From Oscillospiraceae bacterium (lineage in GTDB: Bacteria; Bacillota; Clostridia; Oscillospirales; Ruminococcaceae), in contig JAFYBM010000042.1 in NCBI GenBank assembly GCA_017540225.1, forward strand, positions 1 through 39,764: 39,764 nucleotides of DNA, in the 5' to 3' direction. The translations under genes and the position numbers were made by a program. The notes beneath the pieces are model-generated. The model saw only the letters and a program-made list of their open reading frames with translations, had not been told where the DNA came from and did no database searches. Position 1 is the first letter of the stretch, and each line of letters begins with the position of its first letter. Of this stretch, positions 16,502 to 25,028 are shown one piece after another.

Positions 16502-17260
16502 ATGAATGCAAAGGAACAGATCGCGGCAGCAAAGCAGAGCTTTGAACAGAGCTTTGCAGCAGGGGCGTTTTACAATAAGCAGACGCAGGATGCAGACCAT
16601 TTGCAGCAGATTCTTTCATTTCTGCCGCTGAAAAGCGAAATGCGCGTGCTTGATCTCGGAACGGGCAGCGGCTATCTTGCGTTTGCGCTTGCGGCGGCAC
16701 ATCCGGATATCGAAATCACAGGCCTCGATATTGTTGAGCAGGCACTGGATGTCAACCGCAAAAGAGCGGCGCGGGAACAGCTTGCCAATCTGCATTTTGT
16801 CAGCTATGACGGGATGGATTTTCCGTTTGCGGATGCTGCATTTGATCTCGTTGTGTCGCGGTATGCGCTGCATCATTTCCCGGATATTGCGCACAGCATC
16901 GGCGAGGTCAGCCGTGTTCTGAAACCTGCCGGATCCTTTTTTCTCTCCGACCCGATGCCCAATCCCTGCGATACCAGCGGCTTTGCGGATGCATTTATGC
17001 GCTTGAAACCGGACGGCCATATCCGGTTTTATGGCAAAGATGACTGGATTCGGCTCTGCGGCGGCAGCGGAATGATACTTTCCGGCGGCTTCGGGAGCAT
17101 CATACGCTTTCCGCGAAAACGCAGTGCCGAAAACGAATATGAAACGTTGATCTCGCAGTACCCGCGGGAGGTTGTCGAAAGCTATGACCTGCAAATCGCC
17201 GGCGATGAAATATGGATTACAGAGCGTGTGAATAACCTTCTGTTCCGGAAAACTACATAG
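16502..17260 (+). CDS. Class I SAM-dependent methyltransferase
   Basis: 252 residues with the Rossmann SAM-binding core. Motif I is VLDLGTGSGYLAFA near 49-62, the acidic residue ending strand 2 is in GLDIVEQALD near 75-84, and DLVVSRYALHHF near 116-127 is the motif IV region typical of UbiE/Methyltransf_11 proteins. The C-terminal part (from ~170) is specific and unassigned. It starts 4 bases after the flavoprotein gene. Could methylate a small molecule or a cofactor precursor made by the operon. Confidence 0.85.
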   Translation: MNAKEQIAAAKQSFEQSFAAGAFYNKQTQDADHLQQILSFLPLKSEMRVLDLGTGSGYLAFALAAAHPDIEITGLDIVEQALDVNRKRAAREQLANLHFVSYDGMDFPFADAAFDLVVSRYALHHFPDIAHSIGEVSRVLKPAGSFFLSDPMPNPCDTSGFADAFMRLKPDGHIRFYGKDDWIRLCGGSGMILSGGFGSIIRFPRKRSAENEYETLISQYPREVVESYDLQIAGDEIWITERVNNLLFRKTT

Positions 17261-17271
17261 GGAGTGACAGC

Positions 17272-17895
17272 ATGGCAAAAGAAATTGATCCGCAAAAAAC
17301 ATCCAGAGCAGCAGCATTTGCCATCTGGATGCAGGCACCGAATCCGATGGTGACGCTCATGAAAACGCTGGATGTCTCAAATCTGATCCGCGTCAGCCGG
17401 CGGCGGCACCTGAAATTCAATATGCTGCTCTGTTTCTGTATTGGCAAGGCTGCGGCGCAGATTCGGGAATTCTATCTGCTTCCGGTGCGGCAAACGCTGA
17501 TGCAGTATGACAGTCTTGCAGTCAGCGTGATCGTACCGAATAAACAAGGCGGGCTTTGTTCATGCGATATTCTGTTCCGGAATGATCTTCGGGCGTTCCA
17601 TCGGGATTATATGAAATATACGCGCCTTGCGGCGGAACGCTGTCAGGAACACGATCTTTCGGCGGAGAGTATGGTGATCGGCACCTCAGCCGTCACCGAA
17701 ACCGATCTTGACGGCGCAGTCGGCATGAACAGCGGCATTTACAATAATCCGTTTATGATCTGGGGCAGATACCGGAAAGGACTGCTGCGCTGCACGCTGC
17801 CGGTATCATTCCAGTTTCATCATACACAGATGGACGGCGGCCACGCAGGGCGTTTTCTGGAACTGTTACAGTGTGAAATCAATCGTATCAGGTAG
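17272..17895 (+). CDS. CAT-fold (chloramphenicol acetyltransferase-like) acyltransferase
   Basis: 207 residues, near the usual CAT length (~215). The catalytic signature HHxxxDG is present as H183-H184-T-Q-M-D188-G189, with H184 matching the catalytic histidine of type III CAT. The N-terminal segments (FNMLLCFCIGKAA) match the CAT fold. Several cellular enzymes share this fold, so resistance is not implied. Its position between the methyltransferase and the second D/K pair suggests acylation of a pathway intermediate. Confidence 0.75.
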   Translation: MAKEIDPQKTSRAAAFAIWMQAPNPMVTLMKTLDVSNLIRVSRRRHLKFNMLLCFCIGKAAAQIREFYLLPVRQTLMQYDSLAVSVIVPNKQGGLCSCDILFRNDLRAFHRDYMKYTRLAAERCQEHDLSAESMVIGTSAVTETDLDGAVGMNSGIYNNPFMIWGRYRKGLLRCTLPVSFQFHHTQMDGGHAGRFLELLQCEINRIR

Positions 17896-17902
17896 GAATC
17901 AT

Positions 17903-19189
17903 ATGAACAATGCTTATTCGATCACCGCAGCGGAGCTTGCCGCACGCGGCTTTGATGATCTGCCGGAGGAGCTGAATTCGGCAAAGCACATGATCTACAG
18001 CTCACCCGCAACACTTGATTATAACTCTCCCGGCGCAAAGGGCTTCGGCGTCAAACGCGCAGGACTTGCGATCCCCGGTTCGGTGATGTTATTGGTCGCA
18101 CCGGGCTGCTGCGGGCGAAACACCGCGCTTCTCAACGAGCTTGGCTACAGCGAACGCTTCTTCTATCTGATGCTTGATGACACGGATATTGTGACGGGCA
18201 GGTATCTCAAAAAAATCCCGCAGGCGTGCGCAGAGCTGCTCGAAGAATGCGAAACGAAGCCCTCGGCGGTCGTCATCTGCATCACCTGTGTGGATGCGCT
18301 GCTCGGCACGGATATGGAGCGTGTCTGCCGCGCCTGCGCGGACAAAACCGGTGTTCCGACGATTCCCGCATATATGTATGCGCTGACACGCGAAAAGCGT
18401 CTGCCGCCGATGGCACTGGTGCGGAAATCGGTGTATTCTTTGCTCAGACCGCAGAAGCGTGTCTCAACAGCGTGCAATCTTCTGGGTTATTTTTCCGCGC
18501 TGGAGGACGGCTGCGAGATCTATGATCTGCTGCGTTCCGCAGGAATCAAAATGATCGGAGAAATCGGCCGCTGTCAAACCTTTGAAGAATATTCCGCACT
18601 TTCAAAGGCCAATTTTAACCTCGTATTAAATGCGGAAGCGCGCCATGCGGCGCAGGATATGCAGGAGCGGCTCGGCATTCCGTTTATCGAGCTGACACGT
18701 CTTTTCCGCCTCGATAAGATCCGCAATCAGTACCGGCTGCTCGGTCAGGCGCTCGGCGTCACCTTCGATGATTCGGAATATTATCAGACAGCGCTGGAAT
18801 CCGTCGAGCGCATTCAGGATAAATACGGCAATGTAAAAATCGCGGTCGGGGAGTGCCTCAATGCGGACAGTTTTGAACTCGCGCTCGCGCTGACGGAGTA
18901 TGGCTGCACTGTACCGGAAATATACGGAACGGTCGGCGAGCGGAATTTTGTGTTCATCAAAAAGCTCGCGGAGGTTTCACCAAATACACGCATTTACTCG
19001 AATTTGTCGCCGTCGATGCTTGGCTACAGACGGGACTGCGAGCTGGATGCCGCACTTGGAAATGATGCAATGTATTATCACCGCGATCTGCCGGGCATCG
19101 GTTTTCAGGATGAGGCGCAGCCTTTCGGCTACCGCGGCGTGACGCTGTTGTTTGAGCGCCTCTCGGCCGCATTGGAGGGAACAGGATGA
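17903..19189 (+). CDS. NifD-like nitrogenase component 1 type protein (D2)
   Basis: 428 residues. C69-C70 (APGCCGRN) and C126/C129 (CITCVDALLGTD) correspond by eye to the NifD C88 and C154 regions. C109 and C116 lie between, and no N-terminal equivalent of NifD C62 is seen. It shares with D1 the helix MQERLGIPFIELTRLFRLDKI (D1: EERLGIPQIYV...FDRI), confirming common ancestry. It lacks the cysteine-rich end of D1. The start at 17903 has TAGGAATC 5-6 bases before. It overlaps K2 by 4 bases. Likely the alpha-type subunit of the second reductase or of a cofactor scaffold. Confidence 0.8.
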   Translation: MNNAYSITAAELAARGFDDLPEELNSAKHMIYSSPATLDYNSPGAKGFGVKRAGLAIPGSVMLLVAPGCCGRNTALLNELGYSERFFYLMLDDTDIVTGRYLKKIPQACAELLEECETKPSAVVICITCVDALLGTDMERVCRACADKTGVPTIPAYMYALTREKRLPPMALVRKSVYSLLRPQKRVSTACNLLGYFSALEDGCEIYDLLRSAGIKMIGEIGRCQTFEEYSALSKANFNLVLNAEARHAAQDMQERLGIPFIELTRLFRLDKIRNQYRLLGQALGVTFDDSEYYQTALESVERIQDKYGNVKIAVGECLNADSFELALALTEYGCTVPEIYGTVGERNFVFIKKLAEVSPNTRIYSNLSPSMLGYRRDCELDAALGNDAMYYHRDLPGIGFQDEAQPFGYRGVTLLFERLSAALEGTG

Positions 19190-20214
19190 GCAATCTGCTG
19201 AAGCATTTGTCTCCTCTTGCACCGGATGATTCCGGTGCCTGCGGGGTATTCTATGAGCTGGGCGGCATCACGGTCATCTGCGATGCCGGCGGCTGTGCGG
19301 GCAATGTCTGCGGCTTCGATGAACCGCGCTGGCACGAGAAAAAATCGGCATTGTTTAGCGCCGGACTTCGTGATATGGACGCAATTCTCGGCCGCGATAA
19401 GCTGCTGATTGACAAGCTCGCAAAAATCACAGAGCAGATTCCCGCTGCATTCACGGCGATCATCGGCACGCCTGTTCCGGCAGTCATCGCTACGGATTAT
19501 TCCGCTTTACAGCGCATGGCGGAAAGAAAGACTGGTCTTCCGTGCATCACAATTGAATCAGACGGCACACGCGGCTATGATTTTGGTGAAATGCTTGCCT
19601 ACTCAAGATTGTTCCGTACATTTGCAAAAGAGCAATATCCTACTAAAAAAGGGAAGCTCGGCGTGATCGGTGCAACCCCGCTGAATACGGGCTTAACTCG
19701 TGCCGGAAGCATTACAAATTCATTGACGGATAAAGGATGGAATGAAGTCGTTTGCTTGGGGATGGACAGTGATCTTTCCGAAATCGTCCGCGCTTCGGAA
19801 TGTGAGAAGATACTCGTAATTTCTCCGTCCGGAATTAAAGCTGCGGAATATATGCAGGAAAAATTTGATGTGTCGTTTGAAACCGGATATCCGGTGCTGC
19901 CGGAAGACATTATTCAGCGAACAAAATTTTTGTCCGGCAAGCACGTTCTGATCGTGCATCAGCAGTTTGCGGCAAACGCACTTCGCAATATTATTACAAA
20001 TTGTGACGCTACCTGTGCGACATGGTTCATGCTGGATCCGCGATACGCATTGAAGGATGACTTTACAATACGCGATGAAACAACGTTTCGTGAAGCAGTG
20101 CAAAGCTATGATGTTGTGATCGCAGACAAAATGTTTCGGCGCGCAGCGCGCGGTTTTTCCGGTGAATGGATAGACTTTCCGCATTACGCCGTCAGCGGCG
20201 CTGCGGAATTCTGA
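19186..20214 (+). CDS. NifK-like nitrogenase component 1 type protein (K2)
   Basis: 342 residues, the smaller paralogue of K1. C19 (DSGACG) and C37 in CDAGGCAGN match NifK C70 and C95; C32 and C42 are additional nearby cysteines. The third ligand position reads IIGTPVP, with no cysteine, the reverse of the pattern in K1. DEPRW (45-49), GVIGATPLNTG and PHYAVSGAA are shared with K1. The first half has the GC-rich codon use of the operon, while from about 19600 the DNA is visibly more AT-rich. ATGA overlap with D2, with GAGGG 7 bases ahead. Confidence 0.75.
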   Translation: MSNLLKHLSPLAPDDSGACGVFYELGGITVICDAGGCAGNVCGFDEPRWHEKKSALFSAGLRDMDAILGRDKLLIDKLAKITEQIPAAFTAIIGTPVPAVIATDYSALQRMAERKTGLPCITIESDGTRGYDFGEMLAYSRLFRTFAKEQYPTKKGKLGVIGATPLNTGLTRAGSITNSLTDKGWNEVVCLGMDSDLSEIVRASECEKILVISPSGIKAAEYMQEKFDVSFETGYPVLPEDIIQRTKFLSGKHVLIVHQQFAANALRNIITNCDATCATWFMLDPRYALKDDFTIRDETTFREAVQSYDVVIADKMFRRAARGFSGEWIDFPHYAVSGAAEF

Positions 20215-20228
20215 GAGAGGAGCAATCG

Positions 20229-20663
20229 ATGATCAGAGAAATAAACGAAGCCGATTTTGACGGCCTGATGCAGCTTTATACGCATCTGCATGAGAATCCG
20301 ATTCCTGAAAAAAGCAGCGCACTCACTGCGCTCTGGCAGCAGATTCTTTGTGATCAGTCGCACCATATTATTGTTGCGGAGATTGATGAAAAGATCGTAT
20401 CTTCGTGCGTTTGCGTGATAATCCCGAATCTGACGCACGCGCAGCGGCCTTACGCACTTGTCGAAAATGTCGTGACACATCCGGATTACCGTAAACGCGG
20501 CCTTGCATCCGCCTGTCTTGACTTTGCCAAGCGTCTTGCTATACAAAACAACTGCTATAAAATCAGTCTGATGACCGGCGCAAAAGATGCGGAAACACTG
20601 CGCTTTTATGAACACGCAGGCTATAACCGCAAAGATAAAACCGCGTTTATTCAGTGGCTTTGA
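20229..20663 (+). CDS. GNAT-family N-acetyltransferase
   Basis: 144 residues. The acetyl-CoA binding motif appears as VVTHPDYRKRGLASACLDFA near 84-103 (the [RQ]xxGx[GA] loop is RKRGLA), followed by C-Y-K-I-S-L-M and the family's FYEHAGY end. GAGAGGAGC precedes the ATG 6-7 bases away. It lies between K2 (14-base gap) and hypF (19-base gap), so it is part of the operon. The substrate is unknown. Confidence 0.85.
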   Translation: MIREINEADFDGLMQLYTHLHENPIPEKSSALTALWQQILCDQSHHIIVAEIDEKIVSSCVCVIIPNLTHAQRPYALVENVVTHPDYRKRGLASACLDFAKRLAIQNNCYKISLMTGAKDAETLRFYEHAGYNRKDKTAFIQWL

Positions 20664-20682
20664 AACGGAGGAATCTCGCGCC

Positions 20683-22995
20683 TTGACATTACAAATTCAT
20701 ATCTACGGCATCGTACAGGGCGTCGGCTTTCGGCCGTTTACCGCTGTAACAGCGGCGCGCTGCGGCATTCGCGGAACGGTTGCAAATAAAGGCTCTTATG
20801 TTGAAATTGTTGCACAGGGAACACAGGAAAATATCTTTACATTTTTGGAACAAATTCTGAAGAATCCGCCGGATCGTGCAATGATCCTCAGCATAGACAG
20901 TGAAGAAATAGATGACGCAAAAGCAACGCTATTCCGTGATTTTCAGATTATTGAAAGTGAAAAGGAATACGGGGATATTTTCGTATCACCGGATATTGCA
21001 ACCTGCAACAAATGCAGAACAGAATTATTTGAAATGAAAAACCGCCGCTATCTGCATCCCTTCATTAACTGCACTCAGTGCGGCCCGCGCCTGACGATTC
21101 TCGACACGATGCCCTATGACCGTGAGCGCACGAGTATGCGGGAATTTCCGATGTGCAGTCAGTGCGCGGCGGAATACCATGATCCTGCAACACGGCGTTA
21201 TGATGCCCAGCCAAACTGCTGCAATGACTGTGGCCCCGAGGTCTATATAATTGGTACAAAATTGCGGAGCCATGAAGCAATATCAGCGGTGCGCTGCGCT
21301 GTTTCTGAAGGAAAAATTGCAGCAATTAAGGGGATCGGCGGATTCCATTTATGTTGTGACGCAAGAAACGCTGCGGCAGTACAGCGCTTGCGAACACTGA
21401 AAAATCGCCCTGCGAAGCCATTTGCGGTGATGATGCGCGATTTGCAAACTGTCGAACGCGAATGTATCATTCATGATTCACAGCGCGAAATGCTGACGGG
21501 CTGGCAAAAACCAATTCTGCTCCTTGAAAAGCGCGCGCAAATGACGATTTGTAATAATATTGCTCCCGACAACCGGACGGTGGGCGTCATGCTTCCCTAT
21601 GCTCCCGTGCAGATGCTGCTGTTTGATTATCCTGACGGCGTGCAAATGACGGACTGCCTTGTCATGACCAGCGGAAATGTGCGCGGTGCACCGATCTGCC
21701 GTAACGATGAAGATGCAGTGCGTGAAATCGGCGGCTTCTGTGATCTGATTCTTTCACATAACCGTAAAATCCGCCTGAGAGCTGATGATTCTGTATGTGA
21801 CTGGCTGAACGGCAGGCCGTATATGATCCGCCGTTCGCGCGGTTTTGCACCGCTTCCGGTTATGATTCATCAAAAAAAACATCCGCAGATTCTTGCAATC
21901 GGCGGTGAATTGAAAAACAGTTTCTGCATTGCGAAGGGAGGGCTTCTGTATGCTTCGCCGTATATCGGAGATATGGCCGACATACGGACGGTGAATGCTT
22001 TGCGCGAATCCGCAGACCGGATGTGCGGACTGCTGGAAGCAAAACCGGAAGCTGTGGTATGCGATACGCATCCCCTTTACAATACGGTTTCTGTTGCACG
22101 GGAAATCGCGCAGGAGCTGGATATTCCGTTGATTCAGGTTCAGCATCATTACGCGCATATCCTATCCTGTATGGCGGAAAACAATGTGACAGATCCTGTC
22201 ATCGGACTGAGTTTCGACGGAACTGGCTATGGCGACGATGGTACAATCTGGGGCGGTGAGCTTCTTGTTTGTGATACAAAAAACTATCGCAGTGCCGGCA
22301 GCATTCAGCCGTTTTTGCAGATCGGCGGTGATCTTTCCGCAAGGGAAGGATGGCGGATTGCAGCTGCACTGCTGCATGATGTTTTTTCTGAAGATGCGCA
22401 GAAAATCTGTGAATCGCTCGGCGTTTGTTCTGCACAGGAATACAAGCTGCTTATTAATATGTCGCGCATGGGAATCAATACGATTCGCTCTACAAGCTGC
22501 GGCCGTATATTTGATGCTGTGGCCGCGATTCTCGGCATTCGCCGTGCTTCATCCTTTGAGGGTGAAGCGTCTGCTGCACTTATGAACGCAGCAGAGCAAT
22601 ATTATTCAAATCATGGAGATTCCCTGCCTGAATTTCCGTTATATTGCAAAAACAATGACGGATTTCTTATCATGCAGACTACAGATCTTGTCGCGGAAAT
22701 TGTAAAGTCTTTTCTTTCAGATTGTTCCCCTGAGAACCGTCTGCATCTTGCTTATCAATTCCATGTATCGCTCGCAGAGCTGTGTGTGCAATTATGTATT
22801 AAAACACGCGAAGATACCGGAATTTCCGTATGCGCATTAAGCGGCGGCGTATTTCAGAACCGTTTGCTCACAAGAATTACAATTGAAAAGCTGACTGCAT
22901 CCGGATTTACCGTTTTGCAGCACAGTCTGATCCCGCCCAATGACGGCGGAATCTGCATCGGACAGGCGTTGTATGGCGTTTATAATGCAGAATAA
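20683..22995 (+). CDS. hypF: Carbamoyltransferase HypF
   Basis: About 770 residues, full length. In order: acylphosphatase domain (VQGVGFRPF near 10-18), two zinc-finger halves (CNKC ... CTQCGPR and CSQC ... CNDCGPE, residues ~108-185), a YrdC domain (KIAAIKGIGGFHLCCDA near 210-225), and the Kae1-like carbamoyltransferase part (HHYAH near 488, GLSFDGTGYGDDG near 507, ALSGGVFQN near 725). HypF makes carbamoyl-adenylate from carbamoyl phosphate and ATP and passes the carbamoyl group to HypE. The start is TTG 20683 with GGAGG 11 bases before, giving a normal N-terminus. Codon use is AT-richer than the nitrogenase-like genes. Confidence 0.95.
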   Translation: MTLQIHIYGIVQGVGFRPFTAVTAARCGIRGTVANKGSYVEIVAQGTQENIFTFLEQILKNPPDRAMILSIDSEEIDDAKATLFRDFQIIESEKEYGDIFVSPDIATCNKCRTELFEMKNRRYLHPFINCTQCGPRLTILDTMPYDRERTSMREFPMCSQCAAEYHDPATRRYDAQPNCCNDCGPEVYIIGTKLRSHEAISAVRCAVSEGKIAAIKGIGGFHLCCDARNAAAVQRLRTLKNRPAKPFAVMMRDLQTVERECIIHDSQREMLTGWQKPILLLEKRAQMTICNNIAPDNRTVGVMLPYAPVQMLLFDYPDGVQMTDCLVMTSGNVRGAPICRNDEDAVREIGGFCDLILSHNRKIRLRADDSVCDWLNGRPYMIRRSRGFAPLPVMIHQKKHPQILAIGGELKNSFCIAKGGLLYASPYIGDMADIRTVNALRESADRMCGLLEAKPEAVVCDTHPLYNTVSVAREIAQELDIPLIQVQHHYAHILSCMAENNVTDPVIGLSFDGTGYGDDGTIWGGELLVCDTKNYRSAGSIQPFLQIGGDLSAREGWRIAAALLHDVFSEDAQKICESLGVCSAQEYKLLINMSRMGINTIRSTSCGRIFDAVAAILGIRRASSFEGEASAALMNAAEQYYSNHGDSLPEFPLYCKNNDGFLIMQTTDLVAEIVKSFLSDCSPENRLHLAYQFHVSLAELCVQLCIKTREDTGISVCALSGGVFQNRLLTRITIEKLTASGFTVLQHSLIPPNDGGICIGQALYGVYNAE

Positions 22996-23033
22996 AATAA
23001 GTTTCATATTATTATAATTTTGGAGGTTCAATT

Positions 23034-23243
23034 ATGTGTGTCGGATTATCTGCAAAAGTTGTAAAAGTTGAGGAAGGCACTGCGCTTATTGACGCGAGCG
23101 GTGCACAGCGTGAAATCAGTGCCGGTGTACTCGATGATCTTGAGCCGGGTGATTTCGTGATGGTTCATGCGGGCGTGGCAATCGCAAAAATCACGGAAGA
23201 TGAAGCTGCCGAGGCGGACGAAGTGATGGAGGAACTGCTGTGA
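23034..23243 (+). CDS. hypC: Hydrogenase maturation chaperone HypC
   Basis: 69 residues, typical of HypC/HybG (70-90). The essential N-terminal cysteine is C2 (MCVGLSAKV), and the H45 region PGDFVMVHAGVAI matches the conserved GDYVLVHVGFA motif. HypC with HypD carries the iron on which two CN and one CO are assembled. The canonical M-C-[LIV]-G-[IV]-P start has S instead of P. TGGAGGTT lies 6 bases upstream. It overlaps hypD by 4 bases. A TATAAT-like AT-rich stretch precedes it, but no clear -35 box is visible. Confidence 0.95.
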   Translation: MCVGLSAKVVKVEEGTALIDASGAQREISAGVLDDLEPGDFVMVHAGVAIAKITEDEAAEADEVMEELL

Positions 23244-24286
23244 ACGAGAGTGCAAACCGCGCACGGGATATTATTACCGGCTATAACGGCCGTCCGCTTC
23301 GGATTATGGAGGTATGCGGCACGCACACGCACGAAATATTCCGCATTGGCCTGCGGAAGCTGCTTCCGCCGCAGATCGACCTGATCTCCGGTCCGGGATG
23401 TCCGGTTTGCGTCACGGCAGTCGGATTTATCGACGAGGCGATCTGGCTTGCGCTGGAAAAAGGATGTATGATTTGCACATTCGGTGATCTCATTCGTGTG
23501 CCCGGTACCGAGATGAGCCTTGCCGGTGCGCGCAGCAGGGGCGGAGAAATCCGGCCTGTATATTCGCCGCTGGACGCAGTTGCGCTTGCGAAGGATAATC
23601 CGGATAAACAGGTTGTTTTTCTTGCAGTCGGTTTTGAAACAACAACGCCTTCTGCGTGTCTGGCTGCGAAGCAGGCGAAGGAAGCCGGCCTTACAAATTT
23701 CTCGCTCCTGACCGCAAACAAGACAATGCCGAACGCCTATCAGGCGCTTGTCGGCAGCGCGGATGCGTTCCTGTATCCGGGTCATGTCAACGCGATCACG
23801 GGCAATGCGACCTGCATCAAATTGTGTGAAGAACAGGGCGTTTCCGGTGTTGTTGCGGGATTTACGGCGAGCGAGCTGCTGACAGCGCTGGCCGTGACAA
23901 TCAGGCTGCTTGAAAAGGGTGAGCCGTTCTTCCGCAATTGTTATCCGCGGGTTGTAAAAGATGAGGGCAACCCCGCGGCAATCCGCATGATGAACGAGGT
24001 CATGGAGCCGTGCGACAGCGAATGGCGCGGGCTTGGGCTGATCGCGGGTTCGGGCATGAAGCTGCGGGCGGAATATGCGGCTTACGATGCACGCCTGAAA
24101 TTTGATATGCCGGTCATCACGGGCAAGCCTAATCCGGCGTGCCGCTGCGGCGATGTGCTGCAAGGCAAGATTCGCCCGTGCGACTGCAAGGTGTTCGGAA
24201 AGGTTTGCACGCCGCTGCATCCGGTCGGGGCGTGCATGGTTTCGGACGAGGGAGCCTGCGCGGCGTATTATCAGTACGCTCTATGA
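23240..24286 (+). CDS. hypD: Hydrogenase iron-cyanide/CO scaffold HypD
   Basis: 348 residues, full length (~360 typical). The redox and iron-binding motifs are intact: EVCGTHT at 24-30 (C26), GPGCPVC at 51-57 (C54, C57), and GFETTTP. The C-terminal [4Fe-4S] cysteines are present in CRCGD, CDCKVFGKVC and GACMVSDEGAC. HypD receives cyanide from HypE and holds the Fe(CN)2CO unit with HypC. The start is GTG 23240 overlapping the hypC stop (GTGA). GC content returns to the higher level of the operon here. Confidence 0.95.
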   Translation: MNESANRARDIITGYNGRPLRIMEVCGTHTHEIFRIGLRKLLPPQIDLISGPGCPVCVTAVGFIDEAIWLALEKGCMICTFGDLIRVPGTEMSLAGARSRGGEIRPVYSPLDAVALAKDNPDKQVVFLAVGFETTTPSACLAAKQAKEAGLTNFSLLTANKTMPNAYQALVGSADAFLYPGHVNAITGNATCIKLCEEQGVSGVVAGFTASELLTALAVTIRLLEKGEPFFRNCYPRVVKDEGNPAAIRMMNEVMEPCDSEWRGLGLIAGSGMKLRAEYAAYDARLKFDMPVITGKPNPACRCGDVLQGKIRPCDCKVFGKVCTPLHPVGACMVSDEGACAAYYQYAL

Positions 24287-25017
24287 ACGCGAGGGATTAT
24301 CTTGAAATTCTGCATCTTGCAGAACGATTAAAAGACACGCTGCGGCATTGCACAACATCAAAACGCAGAACAGAGAGTGTCGCGGAACACAGTTGGCGTG
24401 TGTCGCTGCTGGCATTTCTGATGCGGAAAGAATTTCCGGATGTGAATATGGATAAGGTGATAAAAATGTGCCTGATTCATGATCTTGGAGAATGCTTTAC
24501 CGGAGATATTCCGACATTTGAAAAGACCGATGCTGACAGGAAAATTGAAGATTCACTGCTGCGGCAATGGCTTCATTCGCTGCCGGAGAATATTGCAGAA
24601 GAATTCCTGCCGCTGTTTGATGAAATGGATGCAATGCAAACGCCGGAAGCTAAAATCTGCAAGGCGCTTGATAAACTCGAAGCATTGATTCAGCATAATG
24701 AATCGCCGCTTGATACATGGTCGGAGAATGAGTTTTCGCTGAACAAAAACTATGCATTTGATACGGTGGCTTTTTCAGCGCCGCTGACGGAATTGCGCAA
24801 TGAAATTCTCGCAGATACAATGAAAAAGATTGAGGAAGAGCAAATGGAACCGCATGATTATATTGTCACGGATATTCAGGGCGATTACGCCTATCTGATG
24901 CAAACCGATACGGACGGCGCAGAGCCGTTTCAGGTTGCGATGGCGCTGCTGCCGCCGGAGACTGACATCGGCACAAAGCTGCGCGGATTTATGGGAATGT
25001 TTGAAGTCATCGGATGA
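24283..25017 (+). CDS. HD-domain hydrolase (YfbR/HDDC2-like) with a small C-terminal barrel domain
   Basis: 244 residues. The HD residues are H36 (SVAEHSW), H66-D67 (CLIHDLGE) and a later aspartate near ALDKLEALIQH. This is the pattern of 5'-deoxynucleotidases and related HD phosphohydrolases. From about residue 192 a separate segment (DYIVTDIQGDYAYL ... ALLPPETDIGTKL) resembles DUF3006-like small beta domains. The start overlaps the hypD stop (ATGA). It is not a standard hyp gene; insertion between hypD and hypE suggests a job in the same pathway, possibly on a nucleotide or phosphate ester. Confidence 0.75.
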   Translation: MNARDYLEILHLAERLKDTLRHCTTSKRRTESVAEHSWRVSLLAFLMRKEFPDVNMDKVIKMCLIHDLGECFTGDIPTFEKTDADRKIEDSLLRQWLHSLPENIAEEFLPLFDEMDAMQTPEAKICKALDKLEALIQHNESPLDTWSENEFSLNKNYAFDTVAFSAPLTELRNEILADTMKKIEEEQMEPHDYIVTDIQGDYAYLMQTDTDGAEPFQVAMALLPPETDIGTKLRGFMGMFEVIG

Positions 25018-25028
25018 GGAGATGCATG

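Noticed and set aside
17272..17895. Chloramphenicol resistance gene
   Set aside because: The CAT fold and HHxxxDG motif are shared by housekeeping acyltransferases, and the gene is embedded in the operon with no mobile-element features.
10408..20214. True molybdenum nitrogenase (nifHDK) or nitrogen fixation operon
   Set aside because: Subunits are far shorter than NifH, NifD and NifK, ligand cysteines are incomplete, and nifB, nifE and nifN are absent.
10408..20214. Dark protochlorophyllide/chlorophyllide reductase or CfbCD (F430) system
   Set aside because: No chlorophyll or F430 genes, organism context is a gut anaerobe, and two full D/K pairs with hyp genes do not fit either pathway.
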